Below, in pieces: positions 54,883 through 62,923 of a DNA stretch of 64,000 bases. The notes under the pieces are model-generated. The model saw nothing but the letters and a program-made list of their open reading frames with translations, did not search any database and had not been told where the DNA came from. Position numbers and translations under genes: made by a program. Numbering within the stretch: the first letter of the stretch is position 1; each line of letters begins with the position of its first letter. The DNA comes from Flavobacteriaceae bacterium (GTDB lineage: Bacteria > Bacteroidota > Bacteroidia > Flavobacteriales > Flavobacteriaceae): contig JABABD010000009.1 in the NCBI GenBank assembly GCA_014238425.1, forward strand, positions 62,001 to 126,000, in the 5' to 3' direction.

Positions 54883-56211
54883 ATGAATCGGGTAATAGAA
54901 CAAAACAGCAACAAAACCCTCGCTTACCTAAAAAGCGTCATCGAATTCCGATTTGATAGCGACTATGGCGATTCTTTACCAATACCACCTAAGGCATTGG
55001 AGTTTGATGATTCTCATTTTTCTAGGTTTGTAGAGAAGCACGACTTCTCTGAGACGGAGATCATTGTTCTGCTCATTACATTGGTACCACATATCACACC
55101 CAATTTCTTTAACGACATTATCTCTCAGTATATGCCAAAAGGTGGCGAGTTGCCCGAATTTGGAGGCGTGAAAGGGAAGAATCATCGTGGTATTTTACCA
55201 ACTGGAGAAACGGTACAATTCATATTGGCTGGGCATGATACAGAAAAACGTGTTGAATTGAGTTCACTGTTCAACGAAGACCATGCTTTTGCCAAAGAGA
55301 GCATTCTTTATCTCGGTGATGTCCCTCAAGGAGAACCTATAATGAGTGGAAAGTTGATACTTGAAGCAGAATATCTGCAAATGCTAACAACCGGCACCAT
55401 TCTAAAACCAAAAATGTCCAGTGATTTTCCTGCCCAGCGTATTGAAACAGACATGGAATGGAGCGATCTGATTCTTAATGAAAAAACATTCGAACAAATA
55501 AAGGAAATAGAAACTTGGCTTCAGTATAATGACATTCTGCTAAATGATTGGAATATGAAAAGCCGGATCAAGCCAGGATATCGCGTTATGTTTCATGGTC
55601 CTCCAGGAACCGGTAAAACCTTAACCGCAAATTTGCTTGGCAAATATACTCAGAGCGATGTGTACCGGATCGATCTTTCGCTAGTGGTTTCAAAGTACAT
55701 TGGCGAAACCGAAAAAAATCTGTCTAAACTTTTTGACAAGGCAAAAAGCAAGGATTGGATCCTGTTCTTTGATGAGGCTGATGCCATTTTTGGTAAACGA
55801 ACGAATGTTCGAGATGCTCATGACAAATATGCAAACCAAGAGGTTTCGTATTTATTACAACGTATAGAAGCACATCCAGGTCTGGTCATTTTAGCATCCA
55901 ATTTTAAAAGCAATATAGATACAGCATTTACAAGACGCTTTCAATCTATGATTGAGTTTGAATTACCAACGTCTACAGAACGATTGGAACTTTGGAAGAA
56001 TAATCTACCTCACACTATTGCAGTTGAGAAATCCATGGACTTAGAAGAACTTGCGAAAAAATACGAAATCACTGGAGCGAATATTGTAAATGTCATTCAG
56101 TATGCCTGCTTAAAAACCATAGCAGGGAAGCATAAGGACATTCAACAATCGTATATTCTGGAAGGCATAAAAAAAGAGTATCTCAAAGAAGGAAAAACCT
56201 TGAAATTATAG
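54883..56211 (+). CDS. AAA+ ATPase of the eCIS (Afp15/Pvc15-like)
   Basis: This 442-residue protein has a 210-residue N-terminal region and a AAA+ core. The Walker A GPPGTGKT lies at 239-246, the Walker B FFDEAD with Asp297/Glu298 follows, and sensor 1 (LASNFKSNID) and the arginine finger region (AFTRRFQSMIEF) are present. The Pvc15 family is needed to load cargo or assemble particles. Position at the end of the cluster, after the cargo genes, is typical. The gap of 43 bases to the TPR gene suggests the same transcript. It is cytosolic. Confidence 0.94.
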   Translation: MNRVIEQNSNKTLAYLKSVIEFRFDSDYGDSLPIPPKALEFDDSHFSRFVEKHDFSETEIIVLLITLVPHITPNFFNDIISQYMPKGGELPEFGGVKGKNHRGILPTGETVQFILAGHDTEKRVELSSLFNEDHAFAKESILYLGDVPQGEPIMSGKLILEAEYLQMLTTGTILKPKMSSDFPAQRIETDMEWSDLILNEKTFEQIKEIETWLQYNDILLNDWNMKSRIKPGYRVMFHGPPGTGKTLTANLLGKYTQSDVYRIDLSLVVSKYIGETEKNLSKLFDKAKSKDWILFFDEADAIFGKRTNVRDAHDKYANQEVSYLLQRIEAHPGLVILASNFKSNIDTAFTRRFQSMIEFELPTSTERLELWKNNLPHTIAVEKSMDLEELAKKYEITGANIVNVIQYACLKTIAGKHKDIQQSYILEGIKKEYLKEGKTLKL

Positions 56212-56341
56212 CTTTCTTAAATTTAAATTTTGATTTCAATGCTTTTCTAAGTATTTAAATATCAGCATATTTAGGATATGTTATTCTGCGCAATTATATG
56301 GAGTATCATTGATTTCATAAAATCATCTTATTATTTAAAAT

Positions 56342-56381
56342 AAAAAGGGGTTTATCCCCTAAATAAAAAGGAAATATCCCC
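56342..56381. promoter_or_regulatory. Two tandem ATCCCC-type repeats upstream of the LuxR gene
   Basis: The sequences AAAAAGGGGTTTATCCCC (56342-56359) and AAAAAGGAAATATCCCC (56365-56381) start 23 bases apart. The first contains the palindrome AGGGGTTTATCCCCT. They lie about 100-140 bases before the ATG of the regulator. The same half-site occurs before the eCIS (29128-29147). This is a candidate autoregulatory operator. Confidence 0.4.
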
Positions 56382-56483
56382 ATAAATTTTGGCATATAAA
56401 TAACTAATTTTAGAATTGGAGATTTAAGGATTCCTAGGTATTAAAATCATTGGTTTTCTTTCTTATCAATATGTAATCTAATT

Positions 56484-57146
56484 ATGGACAAAGAGAGTCA
56501 TACGAAAAAGCCTAAAATCTCTGATCTCATGTATGCATGTGATTGTCTCGATAATCTCCGAATAAGTATTAACGACATTGAGAGTGATAATTTCATGTAC
56601 TTCAATAATGCGTTGAGAGAAATTATAGCCTTTGACAATCAAAAATTAATCGATGGTGGTTGGCATTTTTGGTTTTCAATAATTGACCCGATGGAATCAC
56701 CTAAAGTAAAGAAAAAGATTTTCGATTTCTTTACCTCACCATATCAACAGAGTCCATTCGTTATTAAATATCATATTAAGAATGGCAACAACAAAAGGTT
56801 ATGCATTCGACATGAAATCCTTCTACATACATTAGAAAATAAGATTCTTGCTATAAATTATTTTTTTGATATTACCGAAAAAGAAGACTTCGAACGTCAT
56901 TTTCATTTGGCCAATGTGTCTTGGAAACACAACAATTCTATCAATTCGGCATCTGTAATCTCGCCTAGAGAAAAAGAAGTCTTACTACTAGTTGCTGATG
57001 GTTTTTCTTCAAAACAAATTGCAGATAGACTTTTTATTAGCAATCATACTGCAATTTCCCATCGCAAACATCTTATCAAGAAATTTGAAGTAAAAAATAC
57101 AGCACAGCTTATTAAAAGAGCTTCCAGAATTAAAGAGTTATGGTAA
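56484..57146 (+). CDS. LuxR-family regulator with PAS-like N-terminal domain
   Basis: This 220-residue protein has a PAS-like sensory domain at about 10-140 (FMYFNNALREIIAFD, WHFWFSIIDPME) and a GerE/LuxR helix-turn-helix at about 157-215. The latter reads VISPREKEVLLLVADGFSSK, then QIADRLFISNHTAISHRKHL. It has no receiver domain. It is a soluble one-component regulator common in Flavobacteriia. It lies 272 bases after the eCIS ATPase in the same orientation, so it may regulate the cluster, but the link is only by position and shared motifs. Confidence 0.9.
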   Translation: MDKESHTKKPKISDLMYACDCLDNLRISINDIESDNFMYFNNALREIIAFDNQKLIDGGWHFWFSIIDPMESPKVKKKIFDFFTSPYQQSPFVIKYHIKNGNNKRLCIRHEILLHTLENKILAINYFFDITEKEDFERHFHLANVSWKHNNSINSASVISPREKEVLLLVADGFSSKQIADRLFISNHTAISHRKHLIKKFEVKNTAQLIKRASRIKELW

Positions 57147-57321
57147 CATTCATCACTTGGTGCAACTCACTTTAGTATGGAATCATAAATGGACCATGTA
57201 AATTGTGGAGACTACCAATGATTCATTGAACTTTCAACGATTTTTCACTATATTCAATACGAGATTAAACCTTTTGGAATTAACTTAGTCATATGTAAAC
57301 AACAAATCTGAAAAGATCGAT

Positions 57322-57783
57322 ATGAAACCTTCAAACAAATCATACTTGAACACGTTATTTACATTCTTCCTGATTTTGAGCATTAACATGTATGCCCAAG
57401 AAGACAATACGACGTTGCAAAAAGAGCTTGACTATCTAACAGTGCAGCAGAGACAATTATTAAAAGATCAACAAGAACTGCTAGATAATACTAGGAATAT
57501 TTTCAAGGAAAATTTAACAACTGAACAACTCTCCCTAATTAAAGACAGGAGTATTAGTAAAAAACAGAGAACTACACTACTTAAAAAGTCGCTTACTTCT
57601 AAACAGCGTGACCTTATAAGTTCAAACAGAAGCACAATCCACTCCAAAAGAAATATGTTTAGACGCTCATTAACAAAAAAACAAAAGCTAAAACTTCGAA
57701 AATTCATTAAGAAAAGACCGCTTAGCGATAGGAAAAGATTGGTTAGAAGATTGAGAAGACTTATTCAAAATAATATGGATTAG
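57322..57783 (+). CDS. Secreted LTxxQ-motif helical protein (Spy/CpxP-like pattern)
   Basis: This 153-residue protein has a signal peptide (ending NMYAQ). The mature part is helical with three spaced LTxxQ motifs (LTTEQLSLI, LTSKQRDLI, LTKKQKLKL), as in Spy/CpxP-type periplasmic proteins. Its C-terminus is extremely basic (KKRPLSDRKRLVRRLRRLIQ). The family match is by motif only. It is followed after a single base by the barrel-like gene, so the two are co-transcribed. Function is unknown, perhaps envelope stress or RNA/acidic polymer binding. Confidence 0.65.
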   Translation: MKPSNKSYLNTLFTFFLILSINMYAQEDNTTLQKELDYLTVQQRQLLKDQQELLDNTRNIFKENLTTEQLSLIKDRSISKKQRTTLLKKSLTSKQRDLISSNRSTIHSKRNMFRRSLTKKQKLKLRKFIKKRPLSDRKRLVRRLRRLIQNNMD

Positions 57784-57784
57784 A

Positions 57785-58696
57785 ATGGTAAAACCTATGA
57801 AAACTAAACTACTACTCCTTTTGGTTATTCTACCTTTTTGTCATCAGATTTACTCTCAAGACAATCAAGACATTAATGATGAAATGGATGAGATCATTGA
57901 CAATATAATTGCCATTGATGATGAAGATCTTTTGGATATCCTTGATGATTTAAATAAATACCAAATTCTTTTTGCTTCGGTAGATTTTAGTGACAAAACC
58001 TATTTCCTAGGACGAGATATTGGTATCGACCAGTATAATATTGCTACACAGTTAATGTATGAAAACTCTAACGGGATTTTTATTGGCATTTCTGGTAATT
58101 ACTACAGCAAGTTTAATCCTAATTGGGATTTAACTGTGATATCAGCTGGATATGGTAAGAGTTTTGGCAAGCTTGCAAGTATAAGAGCAGAGTTAGGCTA
58201 TAGTCGTTATATATTTTCAAATTCAAGTTCGAATGATTTTGAAAATAGCATTGACCTTAGTGTCGACATTTCTACAAAAGATGGTTCCTTTGGTTCTAGC
58301 ATAAACACCTCCTATTTATTTGGTGGAAAAACAGGGTGGCAATCTAGTGTATCTGTTTACGGAGACATTAAATTGTTTGACCTTAATTCAGCCAAAGGCT
58401 CTAAAGTAACCTTCGGTCCTGATATATCCTTCATTTTTGGAAGCGAGAATATAGATACTTCTAGGATTGACAATCTAGGTATTGATATTCCATTTATTAA
58501 TCGAATAGTTGAATCGTTTGAAACCTTTAGTTTACGAAATATTCAATTACAACTTCCTATAACTCTTGAATTTAACGACCTTCATATTGAAGCTGGCTAC
58601 AATATCAGTTTCCCAAAAGCTTTTGAATTTGAGAATGAAATAGATAATACCTCGTTCTTCAATCTTGGCCTGAGCTATATTTTTGATTTAAAATAA
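57785..58696 (+). CDS. Putative outer-membrane beta-barrel protein
   Basis: This 303-residue protein has a signal peptide (LLLLLVILPFCHQIYSQ, after either ATG at 57785 or 57797) and an acidic N-terminal helix. Alternating aromatic/polar strands follow (FIGISGNYYSKFNPNWDLTV, ISAGYGKSFGKLASIRAELG) with the last residues SYIFDLK, a C-terminal aromatic-containing strand as in outer-membrane barrels. No family name can be given. It forms a two-gene unit with the LTxxQ protein and is closed by a hairpin at 58736-58769. Confidence 0.6.
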   Translation: MVKPMKTKLLLLLVILPFCHQIYSQDNQDINDEMDEIIDNIIAIDDEDLLDILDDLNKYQILFASVDFSDKTYFLGRDIGIDQYNIATQLMYENSNGIFIGISGNYYSKFNPNWDLTVISAGYGKSFGKLASIRAELGYSRYIFSNSSSNDFENSIDLSVDISTKDGSFGSSINTSYLFGGKTGWQSSVSVYGDIKLFDLNSAKGSKVTFGPDISFIFGSENIDTSRIDNLGIDIPFINRIVESFETFSLRNIQLQLPITLEFNDLHIEAGYNISFPKAFEFENEIDNTSFFNLGLSYIFDLK

Positions 58697-58735
58697 GTGT
58701 ATAATCGTCACTACAAATTTGAATAACAATTAAGG

Positions 58736-58769
58736 AATCTTATTCTTCAGAATAGATTATATTTTTTTT
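58736..58769 (+). terminator. Putative rho-independent terminator after the barrel gene
   Basis: The stem TATTCT/AGAATA, extended by AATC/GATT with one bulged T (58736-58758), has a two-base loop and is followed by TATATTTTTTTT. It lies about 40 bases after the stop at 58696. The AT-rich stem and long T-run fit a Bacteroidota terminator. Confidence 0.55.
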
Positions 58770-58845
58770 GTTTTAGGTCTATTGCACTATATTGTTAGTT
58801 TTAAAGTTGCATCAAGATTTTCCTCTAACCATACAAATCATATAA

Positions 58846-59523
58846 GTGCAAAAGGTAAATAAGCAAAAAGCATTGATTTTCGGTGCTTCAGGACATGCAA
58901 AAGTAGTCATCGACATTTTAGAGAAATCTGAAACAATCGAAATACTAGGTCTTTTGGATTCTTATAAACAAATAGGTGGTGAAACTCTAGGTTATAAAAT
59001 ACTGGGGACCGAAGAAATTATACCGAAATTAATGGAGCGCTATCCAGATTGTAAGCTAATTATTGCGATTGGAGATAATTGGAAGCGATATCAAAAAATG
59101 AAAAGAATCCTCGAAATTGCTCCAAAAATAATGTTTCTATCTGCAATTCATCCTCATGCACAAATTGGTAAAAGCGTTAGTATAGGAAGAGGTGTTGTAA
59201 TAATGGCAGGCGTAGTTATAAACAGCGATGCTTTTATTGAGGATTTTTGTATTATAAATACCAAAGCTAGTGTGGGACATGATGGGAAACTTCAAAAGTT
59301 CTCGAGCTTAGCACCTAACGTAACTTTAGGTGGAAATGTTAACGTTGGTAAATACTCGGCCATATCTATGAGTTCAACAGTTATACAAGGTGTTAAAATT
59401 GGATACCATGCGTTAGTTGGTGCTGGATCCTTAATTACCGAAGACTGTGGTAATCATTCAGTATTCTTTGGTTCCCCAGCAAAAGAAATAAGAAAACGCG
59501 AGATAGGAGAATCCTATTTCTAA
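58846..59523 (+). CDS. NeuD/PglD-family sugar O-acyltransferase
   Basis: This 225-residue protein has an N-terminal Rossmann-like region (LIFGASGHAKVVIDILE) and C-terminal left-handed beta-helix hexapeptide repeats (ISIGRGVVIMAGVVINSDA, VTLGGNVNVGKYSAISM, VIQGVKIGYHALVGAGSL). This is the pattern of PglD/NeuD acetyltransferases that modify amino-sugars in capsule, O-antigen or glycoprotein synthesis. The catalytic His is likely in VGHDGKLQ. The start is GTG at 58846. The neighbouring PaaK-like gene lies 92 bases downstream in the same orientation. Confidence 0.85.
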   Translation: MQKVNKQKALIFGASGHAKVVIDILEKSETIEILGLLDSYKQIGGETLGYKILGTEEIIPKLMERYPDCKLIIAIGDNWKRYQKMKRILEIAPKIMFLSAIHPHAQIGKSVSIGRGVVIMAGVVINSDAFIEDFCIINTKASVGHDGKLQKFSSLAPNVTLGGNVNVGKYSAISMSSTVIQGVKIGYHALVGAGSLITEDCGNHSVFFGSPAKEIRKREIGESYF

Positions 59524-59615
59524 ACAATATTAAATCGTTAATTTTATAAGATTTCCTAACCACAAGATTATACGAATTCTTCAATTTAACAATTACAAAA
59601 TTTTAAGCGATATAA

Positions 59616-60932
59616 ATGGATTTCGGAATATTTTTAAGGAATAAAGTGTTTTGGATATTAGATGCCTTAAAGGGGAACAAGATAAGAAAGCATTATAACG
59701 ACATTGCTTTCTTAAACCAAAACAACAATACGGCAGGTTCACTAAAAAGACAAAAAGGACTTATTATAGAATTATTGACACATACAACCGATTCTGTACC
59801 TTTCTATAAAACTTATAAGGATTTTAAAGGGATTGAAAGTTTTCCTGTTATAAAAAAAACAACCATACAAAATGATTTCGATAACTTTAAATCAAACCTC
59901 TTCTTAGACAAAAAACTGCATAAAGTATCTACTAGTGGCTCAACTGGAATACCTTTTGAACTATTTTGGAATAAAAATAAAAAAGTTCGTAATTCAGCCG
60001 ACACTCTTTATTTTTTAGAAAGAGCAGGTTACAAAGTAGGTCACAAACTGTTCTATTTAGGTATCTATAGATCGTCAAGCTTTATGGATCCTTTAATGTT
60101 TTGGATTCGAAACATTAAGCACTTTAGGATACAAGGTCTCGACAAGATAAAAATTCAAGCAATCTTAAAAAATCTTTCAAAAGGAGGAAAAAAAAACATT
60201 TTGGGATATGCTTCTTGCTTAGAAGGAATCTGTAAATACCTTGATGAGGAACCTCATGACCTAAGCCGCATAGAAATAACTTCAATTATATCCTTTGCAG
60301 AATACATTAACAAGTATACCAGGAATTCTTTAGAGACCTATTTTAACACTAAGGTTGTTTCTCGGTATTCCAGTCAAGAACTTGGCATTATTGCTCAACA
60401 AGTGTTAGATGAAGACACAAATCATTTTAAGGTGAATTGGGCGAGTTTTTATACTGAAATCTTGAAAATGGACATAGATATACCAGCTGTAACTGGTGAG
60501 ATAGGGCGTATTGTAATTACTGATCTTTTTAATTATAGCATGCCGCTGATTAGATATGACACAGGTGATCTGGGATTTTTTAGTGAACCTACATCAAGTA
60601 AAAATCCTTTTCCTGATATCGCACGTATTGAAGGACGAAGATCAGATATGATTTATGATACAAAAGGCAATCAGGTTTCTCCACATTTTGTGAACCAAAA
60701 TTTATATGAATTTTCCAAACTATTCAGGCAATATCAATTTGTTCAAACAGGTGAAAAAGAGTATCTGATAAAATTAAATACCTATACAGGCAATTTTGAC
60801 AGTAACGATAATCTTCTTAAAACCTTAAAGAAGCTTTTAGGGATAGATGCTATTATTACAATCCAACTTGTAGATGAAATGCCTATACACGATTCTGGTA
60901 AGCGACAGATGATAAAAAACGAATATAGCTAA
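59616..60932 (+). CDS. PaaK/CapK-like adenylate-forming enzyme
   Basis: This 438-residue protein resembles phenylacetate-CoA ligase/CapK-type enzymes. It has the P-loop STSGSTGIPFELFW near residue 108, SRYSSQELGIIAQQ near 250, the ATP/acyl-site RYDTGDLGFF near 311 and IEGRRSDMIYDTKGN near 335. CapK-like members are found in polysaccharide clusters, where they activate an acid for transfer. It may provide an activated group for the NeuD-type acyltransferase just upstream (inference). It has no signal peptide. No glycosyltransferases are nearby, so this pair may be a small remnant or a separate pathway. Confidence 0.8.
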   Translation: MDFGIFLRNKVFWILDALKGNKIRKHYNDIAFLNQNNNTAGSLKRQKGLIIELLTHTTDSVPFYKTYKDFKGIESFPVIKKTTIQNDFDNFKSNLFLDKKLHKVSTSGSTGIPFELFWNKNKKVRNSADTLYFLERAGYKVGHKLFYLGIYRSSSFMDPLMFWIRNIKHFRIQGLDKIKIQAILKNLSKGGKKNILGYASCLEGICKYLDEEPHDLSRIEITSIISFAEYINKYTRNSLETYFNTKVVSRYSSQELGIIAQQVLDEDTNHFKVNWASFYTEILKMDIDIPAVTGEIGRIVITDLFNYSMPLIRYDTGDLGFFSEPTSSKNPFPDIARIEGRRSDMIYDTKGNQVSPHFVNQNLYEFSKLFRQYQFVQTGEKEYLIKLNTYTGNFDSNDNLLKTLKKLLGIDAIITIQLVDEMPIHDSGKRQMIKNEYS

Positions 60933-61168
60933 TGAATGGATTCGGTACTAAAAAGAAAAATGATGAGTCTTCTCGTATTTGTACTGCTTTTAGAGATAAT
61001 TCTAATTTAATATGAGTTACAAAAAATAAGTGCTAAATAACAAATTGGCATTTTAAATCGTAAATCAACAAGATAAAAATCTTATTTAGAGATTATAATG
61101 GTCATTTAAAAAAACACTTGATAATAAAGCGCAATAAATACAGGATAGCTCAGTATGTACTATGATAT

Positions 61169-62887
61169 TTATTTCTTATAACCTTTTATTATATAATTAT
61201 CAAGTTTGATTTTTATATAAATTGAATCATTTTCTTTTTTATAGAATCGCCAACTCCGTGATTCTTTTTTGTTCCAATCATAGTTAACAAGTTCGTTTTT
61301 TCTATATGCCAAGAGTTTAATTAATGGGATATTGAATTTTTCATTAGGAGCTGTTCCAATAAGCCTATTATCTCTCCATGTAAATCCAAAATACTTTTCC
61401 TTACCATTTATTATTAACGTTGCATACGTCCTATAAATATCATTTCCTAGAAAAACGGTGTGGTTAACTAAAAATCGGAACTTATTCTTTTCAATGAACG
61501 TGCCCCACTCATCTTCATATTCGCTCAAATATTTAATGTCTTCTTTGGGTAAATACATTTCATAAACACCTTTAACTTCTTTTGACAAATCAGTTAAAAA
61601 CTGATATGTAATATGATTTAAATGCTGCATGGTTTGATAGTGTAACGTATCTGCAGAGATAAGAAGCATCGCTTCTTGACCAAATAACTGTGCAATAAAT
61701 CTATTTACAGAGTTCTTCTTTATACTTATATGTGATAGTGATAGTGAGTCTAAATAAAATGTTCCGGTGAATTGTTTTGAATTTTTAAATGAAACATCTA
61801 CTAATGGTATTCTAATAGAGTCTCCTTTTACCACTGATAACAAATCGTTTGAAATCACCTCAGTAATGTTTGAGAATGAATTTGTATTAGAAAGCACAAC
61901 AAGTGACACGTCACTTTCAGGGTAATAACGTATTTCTGCTGAATAACCTTGAAAACTTCCCGTATGAAAAATTACTTTCTTATTGGCTTCCGGAAATTCT
62001 CTAATATACCATCCATAACCATAACCATAGTTAGCATCTAATTGTTGTTGAATTGAAAATAGTTTAGATTTTCCATCATCAGATATAATCTTACTTGTAT
62101 ATAGAGCAATTATCCATTTACTAAGATCACTTGCTGTACTAATTATATCTCCGCCTCCAACCCGAAGCCAACTTTTTGGATAATCTAAATAAGACTTAGA
62201 GTCTGCCTCCTCCATAAAATTATTTGAAAGCAAATCCCTAATATCTTCATCACTATCAAATCCAAAAAAAGTGCTTTGCATTTGTAATGGTTTTAAAAAT
62301 TCTTTTTTTATAAAGTCTTGATATGACGAATTCGATAACTCCTCTATTATCGCGGCCAACAAAATATAATTCGCATTATTATAATTAAAAGAACTATTAC
62401 TAAGCTCAGAATTTAGAACCCCCTTAATAGTTTGCTCCTTCGACAGAATTTTCCAATCTTTTGATAGACTATTCCATCCAAAAGATTGAATCCCTGACGT
62501 ATGAGTTAGTAACTGATGAATAGTTATATTTTGTTTATCTATAGGGCATTTTTTAAAGAATTTAGCTAAAGAGTCAGTCGTTTTAAGCTTTCTTTGATCT
62601 TCTAATTTAATAATAGCAGCAGAAGTAAACGATTTTGAAACGGAGGCTATGTAGAATAAAGAGCTATCGGAGTTTTCTATTTTCCGTTCTTTGTCGCTAA
62701 AACCTTTCCAATCATGCAATAAAACGCTATCTTTTTTCTTAAAATGAACTGCGCCAGAAAAACCAAATGATTCAGCTCTGTTCAGATAGTCCTTCAGACC
62801 TGCATGCTTTTTGATTTTTACGTCTCGACTACAGCCATAATTCGCCATGACAAGTATTAAAACGATGAATAGGTTCTTGAAATTCAT
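61169..62887 (-). CDS. Beta-lactamase-fold serine hydrolase lipoprotein
   Basis: This 572-residue protein has a lipoprotein signal (ANYGCS, Cys19). Its class C beta-lactamase/DD-peptidase-like domain spans about residues 30-345. The motifs are SVSK (Ser82-Lys85), YNN near 170 in SFNYNNANYILLAA, and HTG near 315 in IFHTGSFQGYSAEI. A 225-residue C-terminal beta-rich extension follows. Bacteroidota carry many such hydrolases acting on esters or peptides. True beta-lactamase activity should not be assumed. It is followed by the S41 peptidase gene upstream on the same strand, 36 bases apart, so the two may be an operon. Confidence 0.88.
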   Translation of the reverse strand: MNFKNLFIVLILVMANYGCSRDVKIKKHAGLKDYLNRAESFGFSGAVHFKKKDSVLLHDWKGFSDKERKIENSDSSLFYIASVSKSFTSAAIIKLEDQRKLKTTDSLAKFFKKCPIDKQNITIHQLLTHTSGIQSFGWNSLSKDWKILSKEQTIKGVLNSELSNSSFNYNNANYILLAAIIEELSNSSYQDFIKKEFLKPLQMQSTFFGFDSDEDIRDLLSNNFMEEADSKSYLDYPKSWLRVGGGDIISTASDLSKWIIALYTSKIISDDGKSKLFSIQQQLDANYGYGYGWYIREFPEANKKVIFHTGSFQGYSAEIRYYPESDVSLVVLSNTNSFSNITEVISNDLLSVVKGDSIRIPLVDVSFKNSKQFTGTFYLDSLSLSHISIKKNSVNRFIAQLFGQEAMLLISADTLHYQTMQHLNHITYQFLTDLSKEVKGVYEMYLPKEDIKYLSEYEDEWGTFIEKNKFRFLVNHTVFLGNDIYRTYATLIINGKEKYFGFTWRDNRLIGTAPNEKFNIPLIKLLAYRKNELVNYDWNKKESRSWRFYKKENDSIYIKIKLDNYIIKGYKK

Positions 62888-62923
62888 AATACTATAAGTT
62901 ATTCAAAATAATTATGTATAAGT

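Noticed and set aside
29339..56211. Type VI secretion system or a prophage tail
   Set aside because: There are no TssJ/L/M membrane genes or ClpV, and no capsid, portal, terminase or integrase genes. DUF4255, CIS_TMP, the Afp15-like ATPase and DUF4157 cargo all indicate an eCIS.
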